64,000 bases of DNA, taken from positions 1,419,586-1,483,585 of the forward strand of contig VWZW01006289.1 of NCBI GenBank assembly GCA_013397115.1. The letters are read 5' to 3'. Each line of letters begins with the position of its first letter. Position 1 is the stretch's first letter. The notes below the pieces were generated by a model. The model did no database searches, was not told where the DNA came from, and saw only the letters and a program-made list of their open reading frames with translations. The position numbers were made by a program, and so were the translations under genes. This DNA comes from Edolisoma coerulescens (lineage: Eukaryota > Chordata > Aves > Passeriformes > Campephagidae). Below are positions 24,701 to 36,700 of the stretch, in pieces.

Positions 24701-27700
24701 AATTCTAGTATACTCGTTCAAAGATAAAGCTTGCTTTTCTGAGCCCAAGCCAGAGGCTGATTAAAAAAATCCCTCATTCACATTGTTTGCCTTCGCTGAT
24801 GTGGCTGATTTTGAGCAGTTGGCCCTTTTTAAGCATGAAACAAGCAGCAACATTATGAATTGTTTGATAGCTCTTCTCCCTCAAACTCGGACACTGCTTC
24901 TGAATTCCCAGAATTGATTCTTGGTTGAACACGCTGAATTGCTGATAGTTTAACCTGGCTGGAACCCCGGCTGACAACTAAGTACCATTGAGCAACCAGG
25001 ACAGAAGTGCTTTTGTTCCTTCTTCTTGTTGTTCCTTGTAAATGTTGTTGGGAAGGGTCGCTAAAGTGAATCCAGAGCTATAAGGTCAAGTGTTTAAATA
25101 GAGCTTTTAGAACTTTTGAAGTTTCAAAAAGTATTAGTTTGCAGTTTACCTTTAGCAATAGGGTGTAGATTCAACAACACCATCTCAAGCTAAAAGAAAA
25201 ATTACACTGAGTGGAAAAGATTTGAGGCTTGACAAAGGTGTTGCTGTGCTTTGATACTTTCCAGTTTCAAAAGCCTCCTGAAACCAGGAGCCATACTACT
25301 AACATGGGAGACTTTCTTAATATTTGAAAGCTCAGAAAATTAAAGCACTGACGTAGGTATTTTTGTCTCCAGTAGCTTGCTAACTGTGTTTCTTCCACAT
25401 CCTCAGTGGCAAATCAGTTTCATAATAGTTTTTAAGTGAAGACTGGTCATGTTTCATCCATTGAATGCCCATCCAATTTCACTGACCAGCTTTGAGAAAT
25501 TGTTGAATGTTGTGTAGTAGATCACTTACCTTCTTTATAGGTTTGGCCGGAGACTTACAAAAAAACTGCCGCATCAACTAAAGGACACAGTGATGCTTAT
25601 GCATGTAAGAAACACAAGCATGTAGTGCTTGAAAGGCAGCAATAACCATCTACAATAAACTGAGAAGCTGATGATAAGCTGCAGAGCCCTCAGATGAAAG
25701 TTAGATTTGAAGGAATCAGAAATAGCCATGTCCTAATTTGTATTTTGAAAAGCTGAAAAATTTCAGTGGAAGAAAGCCCTGACTGGTTTGTTCCCAATGT
25801 GAGCTTTTTAATTTTAATGCGAAAAATATGTGTTTGTTCTGATAAGCAACTGAGAGTCTTTATGCATCTCTTGGTACTTTAATTAACGATTTTTATGAAA
25901 TTACAGGCAAATACATTAATTGAAATATTTTTAATTTCTGGGTCTCGTCAGCTGCTTTTGAAGTTCTGGCAATTTTAATTGTTAATGTACTTGGTCTTCC
26001 ACAGATCCTTTCATCTACTTCCACAGATACTTTTATCTAAACATTATTTGTAGGAAGACACCAGCTTAACATTATGGAGTAAACTGTGTTTTTAAAATCT
26101 GTTTGAAAATGGATCTGGATACATCCTGGATCTGGGACGTATAATACAGTGTGGCTCCGTCAGGGAAGTTGGTCCAGGCGTAACTGGGCGTGCCGTGTCA
26201 GAGAAGGGTCTCGTATCTGCCTGGTGATCTGTATTCCTCTGCTGCAGTAGAGTGATGGCAATAGGAAGTCATTAAACATTTGTGTGTGTCTGTGTTCACT
26301 GAAATCGTGCACTTGCAGGCTCTGGGCCACTTCTGTGTAGAGTCGGCTCAGTGGAGTTGTGATCTCTGTTTTGGCAGGGGTGAACAGCCTTTCCCAGTCA
26401 CTGAGTGCCAACTCGCTGATCGCAAACACGCTCGTCTATCTTGACCTCTCAGGGAACGCGCTCCGCGGAGATGATCTCTCAGTAAGCACTGTCCTCTCAC
26501 TGAAATGAATGGGTGTTTTAATGAATGGTTGAGAGAAAGGCAAAAACCTTTTTTGCTTAGGTCCTTTTTGGCCTTTATTTCTGTACAGTTTTCGTAGGGA
26601 GAGAAAATAACACTTTTATCTCTACTCTTCAGTATATAGTGAGAGAACTTCCCCACACAACTAAAAAAATCCATCATTTTAGTTCATGCCTTTAGTCTTT
26701 GGCTTCTACCGATAATAAACAAGAAGAGTGCAAAGGTACCACTTTTTCTCAATGGAAAAAACTACTTTTTCATCCTCTTTGAGTTCTGTTTGAAAGTGAT
26801 GAAAGCACCATTAAAAAACCTCATCATCTTTTTAGTGATAAGTGTATTACAAATTTTTCATTGGAAGGTTGGAAGCAAATTATTTCTCTTGACTTGGGAA
26901 GAATTAATTTCTGTTTTTCAATATTTTTGTTTGTATAAATAAACCTGTGCACCTCCGTGACACAGGCTGTTGAAACTCATGATTCTTTGAAGAATGTAAT
27001 TATTTTTTTAGACTCCTTTGTTCAGTTTATCAATTGCTGTGGAGGTGCAGCACTATTTTCTCCATAACAAAATCCACTTACTGTTCAATTTGTATGTATT
27101 CACTTTTTGACTGTTACATCTGTATTTCTCTCTCACATCAAAAGTTGTGTGCATGTAACTGTCAGGTTTTGAATTCTAAGAATTGAACATATAGAAGATG
27201 CAAAACTACAGTCAACCAATCTCATCATTTAAAGTGCAATCAGATCTGAGTTTATGACTTTTTCACATATCTTATTTGCAGATTCATCAGCAAATTCAAA
27301 GAACTAGCCTTTTAAGATATGAGGTAAAAGGGTCAGTGGGACAACAGGGTTTTAAAGGTAGCAAATAAATAGCTAAATGTAAGTAAAGACACAGTGAATT
27401 ACTCTGAGAGAATAGCATAGCAAATTATGTAAAAAAAAAAGAAGGAAAATAAAACGTACAACTTTGGTAGGCAGTGCATAGAGAAACCTAAGGTCTACTT
27501 ACAGTATTTTAAGAGATAAATGCAGAAAGTGGGGCTTTTCTTAGCTTGTCAGAGAGATGGTTCAAAGATAAAGATTATTAATACTGAGGTCTCTTAATCC
27601 GTGGAACAGTTTTCTAATAGGAGCAAGGAAATCCTGTTATTTAGCAATTAAAATAAACCCTAGGAAAGCACACAAATTTTTAAAATGGGGACCTCTCTTG

Positions 27701-30700
27701 TATTGTAGGTATAGGGGCTAAATGACCTAATTTTTCGGAAGATGGATCTATTTTAGAAATGTTAAGCGTGCACTGTTTGGCTGGATTTCATGTGGAGTCG
27801 AGCTTTCCACTTTCCTGTGAATTAGGTCACACTTTTATCTTTCTGTGTTGTTCTCTGGGACTAAAAAGAGCCCAAATTGAAACAGTGTATAGTAAGAAGT
27901 TTTACATACGCTAACATTTACCTGACGTATTCTATACAGTACTGAAGCCATCAATGTTAAAATCTTGTTACCCGTTCTATATTCTCCCCTAAACCTGTAA
28001 TGTGCAGCTGATATTAAGAACCATGGACTTCAGGTGCAAATTAGTTGCTTCCCTCATGCTTAAAGGGTCTGGCTTTAATTTACGAACCAATTAGCCTTTT
28101 TGAAATGTAACAGCAATGTGAGTGACATTGCAAAGTATTTCCAGCTAAATTAATTATCATTTGCTGCGAAAGTTAAATGCAATAACCCAAGGCCTGTGCT
28201 TTAAGGGAAATGTTGGGTTAAGTGTAGTCTGAGCAACATTTTCCCACTATTATTTTAAAAAATGATAGCTTGGTAATTAAAGCAGGTTGTATTGATTAGG
28301 CAAAGTTTCAGATGATTTTATAGTAAAAGCCAAAAATGCAATGACAGGTAGTGATCCAGTAACTGTTGTCATAATATAAAAGTTAACATCTGTAATTCTT
28401 TCTGTCCAATAATTATAGAGCCTGTACAATTTTTTGGCCCAGCCAAATGCCCTTGTTCACCTGGATTTATCCAACACGGAGTGTGCGCTAGATATGGTAA
28501 AGACCGTTTTTGTGGATATTTCAATACCAAGGAAACATTCCCCACCTTCTATCCCTATGTACTTTTTTGGGTTAATGCAAAGTAAAATGAATTGCCCTTA
28601 TTTTGAACCAGGTGTGTGGAGCCCTCCTTCGTGGATGTCTTCAGCATCTAGCTGTCCTTAGCCTCTCTAGGACTCTGTTTTCTCACAGGTACAATTTAGA
28701 TGTCATTACTCTCAAGTCCTGCAGTATTTTGGTTTATAATTTCTTGCTCTAATGTAGCACACTTCTTTTTAAGAATAAATCTAAGACATTTTTATAAAAC
28801 CTTGGAAGTCTTAGTGCTCTATGAAATAGGTACTATTTATTCTAAGCAAAATATTTTTTCCCTTTCTGCTCTTTGCTAAAGGTCTGTAAAGTAAGCTACC
28901 TTGTCTAATATGTGTTTTTGTCATGCTGATGCAGCAGAAAGTCTATATATGTATCTTTTGTCTCTAAAAGGCATAACATCAGGCTTTGAAGTCTGACTGA
29001 CTTGACTCCTCTTTATTATTTTTAAAGTTTGTATTTTTCATGATTTGATGATGGTTACAAATGGGTTTTTTTCCTGTTTTATCTTCTTCTGGGAGGAACT
29101 CCTTTTGAAAGTCTTTGAGATTGAACACTTACTTTTTAGAGTACTTGCACTGTAGGAAATACTAGCTTGCATTTTCTTCAAATTGAAGCCTTGGGTCCTT
29201 ATCAGAGATGATACCTAATTGATGCTAAGGTACTCTAGCACTGAGTAATTATTTCTAGTGGTAAAAAAGCAGTTTCAGGGCTTTGTTCGTGTCCTGTTTG
29301 ACATTCTGCTTGTGAGATGGAAGTATGTTCACTATTAACCAGACCTAAATGATCATTCTTTGTAGTTCACCAAACAGAAGGTAGATAGTAAAGTCTTCTG
29401 TGCAGCAGTGCAGTGCTGAGGATTGTTTGTTGAATCAACATTTTGATGACATTATAATTCTAAGCTAATTGAGAGCCACTGATTACAGAACTGCCGAAGG
29501 TAGAGCAATTCAACATGTAAAAGATCATTACGTTTCTGATGGCTTGCATTCACTATTTATTGGAATGAGGAGTGTCTAAATGCTACTTTTTAATGAATTT
29601 TTCACTTACAGAAAAGGAAAAGAAGTCCCTCCCTCCTTCAAACAGTTTTTCAGCAGCTCACTGGCTTTGATGCAGATTAACCTTTCAGGAACTAAACTCC
29701 CTCCTGAGCCTCTAAAGTAAGAATTTAATTTCATTTTCTCCTGTGCCTAAAACCTAGTTTGCATTGTTGTTATATGAGTGCCTCGTATTAAAAGGAAGAG
29801 GAAAGAATTTTGCTTTCTTCTTTTTTTCCCCATTGTACATTATTGGTATTAAAAGAGTGAGTTTTGTGATGGTCACACATTCATAAAATGTTCTTTCCAT
29901 CTCACAGCTGAGACTATTAATCATATTTTTTGCTCTGGGGTTGTCACAATTGTTCAGCTTCTGTCAGCATTTTTTTGGGATATATTTCTTTCTTTGTGGC
30001 TTACGAACAAAACTGCTCCACAGTGAAATGGGATTATAGGCTTTTGTGAGCGCCATTCCTTTGGGACTGCGTTATTGCAACAGCCATAATGGAACTGAAC
30101 CTGTTGTAGTGTTTGGGAGGAGAAACCTATTGCACAGAGCTATGTTCTTTCGGGGGAAGAGACAATGGCAGCCATTTCTAGGAATGCTAAGTGAAATGAG
30201 TCTTTTTGTTGTATGTCACCCATCCTGGGACTAACAGGTTCTGCAGGCTGAGGGAAATTGTGAAGCACTGTCACCCTTCTTGTGATGTGTGTGGATTTGA
30301 ACTGTGTTGAAATTTTCAGGCATGAAATTTTAAAAGTATGTTTTAAAGTCAAGATAGGCCTAGATAGATAGGTCTAATTTAGATAGGTAATTTTGTTATT
30401 TTGGCAGAATACTTGTGTTTATTTGGCTTAATTAAAGAAAGGCCTCTTTCCAAAGTGTCATCTTCCTAGCTAATATGCATTAAAACATACATAACCTTAT
30501 CCATAGTAGACACCTAGACATGTTCACTAACTGTTTCGGAATCCTCTTATGAGTATAGGTGTGTATGTGCATGGATGTATCCTTGTGTGGTTGGGAGCCT
30601 GCCTCCTGAGGGAGAACAGGGAAGGGGAATGGGGAGTGTCTAATGAACAGGAATTGATAGCAAAATCGGAGATGTGGCATATAAAGAGTAAGTTAGTGAG

Positions 30701-33700
30701 TATGGGACAGAAAGCTTTTGATACACTCTGGAGGAAGCTAAGGGAGGGAAGAGTGACAAGTGCAACAGCAGAAAAAGCAGTGTATGTTGTTTTGGAATAT
30801 TTTTTATCGATGCAGTTCAATATTGAAGAGGACAGTACAATGTCACAGAATCACAGAACAGGTCAGGGTGGGAGGGACCACAGTGGATCATCTGGTCCAA
30901 CCTTCCTGCTCCAGCAGGGTCATCCTACAGCACATTGCACAGGATTGCATCCAGATGGCTCTTGAATATCTCCAGTGGGGGAGACTCCACAACCTCTCTG
31001 GTCAATCCGTTCCAGTGCACAGTCACCTGCACAGTAAAGATCTTCCTCATATTCAGGTGGTGCTTCTGTGCATCGGTTTCTGCCTGTTGCCTCTTGTCCT
31101 GTTGCTTCGCACCACCGAGAAGAGCCTGATGGTTAAGTCAGATGCACTGGATTGAAATCCATATTCAACTGCAGGAGCCATTTTGGTTCTGATCTTTCAC
31201 TTTGTTTTGTGTGATGCTCTTGGTTGTTGTCTTGCTTGCTCAGACTTTGCCAGTATTAGGAACTTGTGGTACAGATGTGTTTTCAAACAGAAGGTGATTT
31301 TTGAGAAACACAGTTGAATTTGATTAATTTAGAGCTATTGATTCTATGGTGGAGAGCAGCAGGGAAGAAAAACAAGGATGGATGTGACTACTACAGGAGA
31401 CAGTATTGGTGTGACAGGAAAAAGAGAATACTGTGAGACATTGAATATATCCACAGAGATTAGGAAAGGTGAGAAGCACCAAACAGTAAGGTTCATTATG
31501 GTTCCCTTATTGGCATGTTGAGTATCTCCTATGGTATGAGGAATTTTGGCAGCTGAGTGCTCTGCAATTGCCTGTGCCCATGGAAAATGTTATTGTATTA
31601 ATTTTTCCCCAAAACTTGGGACCCCTTGACTGCCAGCTGGGCAGCAAATGGTATCTTCCTAGTCCTTTTCAGCCAAAATCTGCATTAATAAAAAACTGCT
31701 TCTGGTAATGTTTAAGATACTCTGGCTCAATTTGACTGAATTGGGTTAGAGAGAGTTACTCACCTGACCGGTGTTGGTGGAAGTAGAGAGGCAGTGATGG
31801 GGAGCGTAGGCTGAGCTGAGAGCAGAAAGCTCTTTCACTAGCACAGAAAGCTCCAGGAAGGGGCATCTTTCCAAAGTCCAGCTGGATGTGAATGGTCTCA
31901 GAGTGTCCATGCCACTCTCAGCTCTCTGGTATTTTGGCCTGGGCTGCTTTTGTTCTGTTGTCAGTGTTCACCTCTGCCTAGGAGGTAGGACAGATACTGT
32001 TAGTACTTTTGGGTAATTTCTGTGATGTGCTTTTTCTCTGACCTGAATTTTTCCTTTAGTTTGAGCTGAGGGTGTCTCACAACACTACAGAGGACTTTGA
32101 TCTGCAGGACACCTTGCTTTACCTCTCAAACCCTATATGGTTTGACTAATTCACTTCAAAAATGTCCTGCGGAAGTTAATCTGGTGTTAAAAGGACTGAG
32201 GATGTGTATTGTGGGACAGCTGCTTAGCCTTTTGATCTTAACTGCACGAAATTACAAAACTTCTCCAACCATCGAGATCACAGGGTTTGTTAAACACAAG
32301 AAGATAGAAACACTTTTTTTCAGGCAGACTTACTTGTCATTGCCAAGACTGCAAGAGCACATGAGAGATGACTCCAGGAAGGAAAAGGAAAAAAACCCAT
32401 GGTGTATCGTAGTAGTACTTTTCTGACATCTTTCATCAGCATATGTCAAAAAGCTTTTGATAATGTGGGACTTGGAGCTGTCCTATGGCAAAGGAGAAGT
32501 TCCTGGTTTGTGTCCATGAACCAGAGGTCACCAAGTTGGATGTGTGATTCGAGATCAAGCCTGCCTAGAAAAAAAAAAGATAAAATGCAGATACCTGACA
32601 CCCTGAATTCCAAATTCCCCTGATTAATTGTTATTAGATTTCTTTATTAGCTTCCTTTAGCTCAACAGTCGTGGTATGTTTAATTGCATTTGCTAACTTG
32701 GTGAGTTTAAGGGTACTGATTAATCAGTGCAGTCTGTGCAGGACATGAACTTGCCTGTACAGTGTAAGCCAAGCTTTTCAGGGAGTAGGTTTGCTAATAA
32801 AACCTATGTGGATGCCACGTAGTGGGTGGGTAAAGGGTGTACCTTGGACATAGGTAATATAGTTAATGTTCCATTGCAGCTCACTGGTTTTTTCACCCTG
32901 TTTTTTTAAGTGAGTGAGGCAGTTTGTACTCTTGTCCTTGTTGAAGTGTGAGTTGGCATTTTTGTTGAATTTTACAGACATTGCCAAGAATTGTATTTTG
33001 ATCTGTCAGTGCTATAACAAGACTAGTTTCTGATATGCTTCTCATGCAAATGCTAATTACAAGGCCAATTCTTGCATTCTGCATCATGCACAGTTGACAA
33101 GACCTCTCCATGTGTTGCCATGTGTGTGATTTAAACATAGTGGCCAAGTGTAAGTATAATATGTCTGGCTTCAGTCCCTTGGAATGCTGGTGATTTTTTT
33201 CATGAAAAGAATTGAGAAATAAGGGGATTTTCTTAGATGAATTTATTAGGAAGAGGTTAGGGGGAAAAACTAATCTTTTCTTTTCCTTCCTGTGAAAAGT
33301 ATACAACTAGAGCAGCACTGTGTCTCTTTTTTTAATCTGCATTTTTTTTATGCTTGCACTGTATTTTTTTATTTCCACAAAATGTTTAGGAAGCTCTTTG
33401 CAAAGTTACCATCAGCCAGACTGACTGAATAAAAACATGTCTGGGTAAGAAAGATAGACAAGATAATCTAAAAATCTGTGAGAACTGTTGCAGAACTTTG
33501 AATTTTTTTTTCCCCTCAAGTCTGTATATTAATAGCTTAAGTAAATAAGCACAAGACATTTGCCTTTGTTAATAGGGAAGGTCTGATTATACCTGCAGGA
33601 CAGAAGATATAAATAGATTTAAATGAAAAACCTGCCCAGGGCACACACATTTCAAATGTAACTTTGACACACTACTTGCATAGCAAGTGTGTAGACAAAT

Positions 33701-36700
33701 GGCCCATCAGAAGGGATTGGTTTTTATCTCCGTGCATCAGTCACTTGGTTAGCTGCTTTTTGGCTGAAATGAAGCTGGAGAAGGAAGTCCTTCTGTTTCT
33801 CTGTTGAATTATTAATTCAAAGCTGAATCTCTTCTGAAGATACTAGAAGGTATACACAGATTTTGTTTGCTCCTTCTCTATTACACATGCTGTTGTGCTT
33901 TCCGATTTGACAGTGTTAATACAAGTGTGATATTAACACTGACTTCTACATGTGGAAACAAAGTTCTGTAAGACTTTAAAAGTGGATTTATGAAAACCAT
34001 AATGAGTCGTTACTTCACGTGTCTGCCATTCTGTCTAAAGACAAAGCATACCTTTGTATAGGAATACCATTTTGAAATCTGTAAATACTTGTTGGGCTGT
34101 GGAAGTGGAGAATTGTGTGATACTGGAACATGCTCCAGCCTTTTGAGTGTTACAGGCACTGTGCCTGGCTGAAATGGCTGGCTGCATGGCATCTTGCATA
34201 TTTTAAAAACCTAATTTTTTCCTGGATTTTTGGAAATTCAGAGAGTTTGTGTGGTTGTGTGACAGAACACCCCATTTATAATCATTTGGTGCTCTTTGAA
34301 AGCAAATGTTGAAGAAAATTCAAAATGATGAATGTCATTAAATGTTGATGGTGCATTAGCTTTAGAGTTTCTTCATTAGCCTTGCATCTCTGCAGTTTTT
34401 GAAGCTCCTGGAGTGTTCTGAGTGTGGCAGGCTTGTGCTGCCATTGTCATTCAAGAAATAACTGCTCAGCTGGTGTCATTTTGCATTATAGGTGTATTAA
34501 CCTGTGATCACTTGGATGATGATGTAAAGCTGCCCTTTTTTTTTTTTAAATGGTTCTAAAATTGATCTTTTTCAGAGCGCTTTTATTAGGCCTGGCTTGC
34601 AATCACAATCTGAAGGAGGTGTCTTTAGACCTCAGTAGCTGTGAGGTAAGGAATATTTACCAGGATGTGTTCAAAATATGCAACGACGTGGCTTTAGTGT
34701 TCCTGTCAAATCCGCTGGGCGAGATATTCTTCCTCTGTAGTCAAAAGTTGAGGGAAAGGTAGAACTCAGAGAAGCAGTTAGGGTAAAAGTTAGGATGTGT
34801 GTTACAGCATCCTAAATAATGAGCACAAAGGTTCAAAGCACCTGATAGGCAAAACCCTCCTTGCAGTGCAATTGTGCTGCACACTGAGCCACCCTGTTGA
34901 ATGCTTGGCAGCTTCTGCTCTCTGGTGCTGTGAGTAGCAGCAGGATTTTCCAAGGTGCCCGAATTTGAAAATCTCAAAGGAAGCTGCATGCCCTGAAGGC
35001 ATGTCTGTGGTTCAATTGTCTTCCATCAGAACTCGTGACATGCTTCTTCTTCTGCAGATTTGCTTTTTGACCTTAGGAAAAATTGCACTTTCCTAATCAA
35101 TTAATCAATTCAGGCCAATACGGAACTTTGGTAAGAGTTATTAACATTAGTAGCACTGTGAAAGTGACCTCAGGAATAAGTAAGAACAATCATGACAACT
35201 TATTTGCCTTATCTTGCTTCCTCTTGCTTCTCTGTGCTTTGCTGTGCACTTTGTTTCCCAGGATTGCCCATACTCCTGCAGGGTGATTCCTGCATGGTTA
35301 CAGCACATGAGAAAAGATCAGACACCACCCTGGGGAGCCACTTGAGGCAAAGTAGAGAACTGTGTGGTGGTCTCTTGTCAAAACCAACATGAACCAGTTT
35401 AGGCTCATGGCCTTCTCTGACCTCCCCATTTTTTAAGCTGCAAAGAAAGCCCCTCATTTGTTAGATATTTCCAAGGCCATCTGAGTATTAAGTGTTCTAG
35501 AAGTGCCTACAAATACAGTGATTGCCTTTGAAGTAGAAAACCTGCAGTATTGATAGCCATGTTAAAGTGCAGTAATCCTTGCCTTAGGTTCGTGGTCAAT
35601 TGCTTTTGGAATGTGCATGGATTTCCTTATGAAGAAAAAAATCAAATCATTGTGAATGCATTTCGTAATTTGTTTTGATATTTTAGACTTTTTGGAAAAT
35701 ATTATTACTTTGAAGAGCACTACATGTAAATTCCAAATAGAAAAGCTTTCAAGTCAAGTATTCATGCTTCTGACTTTTGAGTAGTGGGATCAGATGGATG
35801 ATAATTTATCTTTCCGAGGAAGGAAGGAAAAGGGAGGAGTAATTAACATAATAAAAATGAAGTCCTATGATCATAGCCTTAAATGAATAAATCAATAAAA
35901 CACAAATATAAGTAATGAGAGTATAAATTAGCATGTAAATCAACAAGTGCTGACAGGAGAGAAAACATTATCCTTTCATGAAATAACACCCAAGATGGGG
36001 ATGTGAAAGAGCCCTTCAAGGGGTGATTAGGTTTATTGGACACCAAAGCACATGTGGTCATGGCTTACTCTTGTAACAGAAAGGAAGGAATCCTGCCCAA
36101 CTCAGTGTTGCATTCCTGTAGCTGGTCCCTCCAAACTGACAGCACTTCCTTAGATCCTTCCCTTAACATTTTTTTTCACATCACTGAGCTTTATCCATTC
36201 TCATGTGCTTTGGAAAGAAGTTATGCTTCCACCAGCAGGGAAGTTGATGTGCCAGCAGGTGGGAGTGCTCTCAATGGGTCTAGCACCTCAGGATCCTGCT
36301 CCACCCATCCCTGACCCTCTGGGATCTGGGCGGGGTAGTCTATACCCAGAAAGAGAGTGGTGGGAAGCTTGGAGCCAGTGACCACTACTCCCAGTTCCTG
36401 CAAGCACACACTGCTAGGGGGCTAGAAAGCTGATGTTTCAGCTTTGCCCTCTTCTTTCCTACATCAGGCAAGCTGTACTCAAGTATGGAAGGATAAATCT
36501 ATGTTCCTTCCCTCTCCCACCATTTTTCATTTGCTCCCATAATTTTCTGGTATATTACCTCCAAGCTTAATCATTTTCTATTGCTTGTTTGGTTGGTTTT
36601 TTTATTATTTTTACTATGAAAATTACATTTTTATTTCTACCTGCTCAGCACTGATGTATTTCACTCTTTTCCCTTCTGCTTCCCTTAGCTTGGTCACTGT

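Noticed and set aside
30549..30840. Open frame with QKAFDTLWRKLREG, resembling a reverse transcriptase KAFD motif; also QKAFDNV near 32448
   Set aside because: No other reverse transcriptase motif is present. The neighbouring CR1 copy is a 3' tail in the opposite direction, so these cannot be its coding part.
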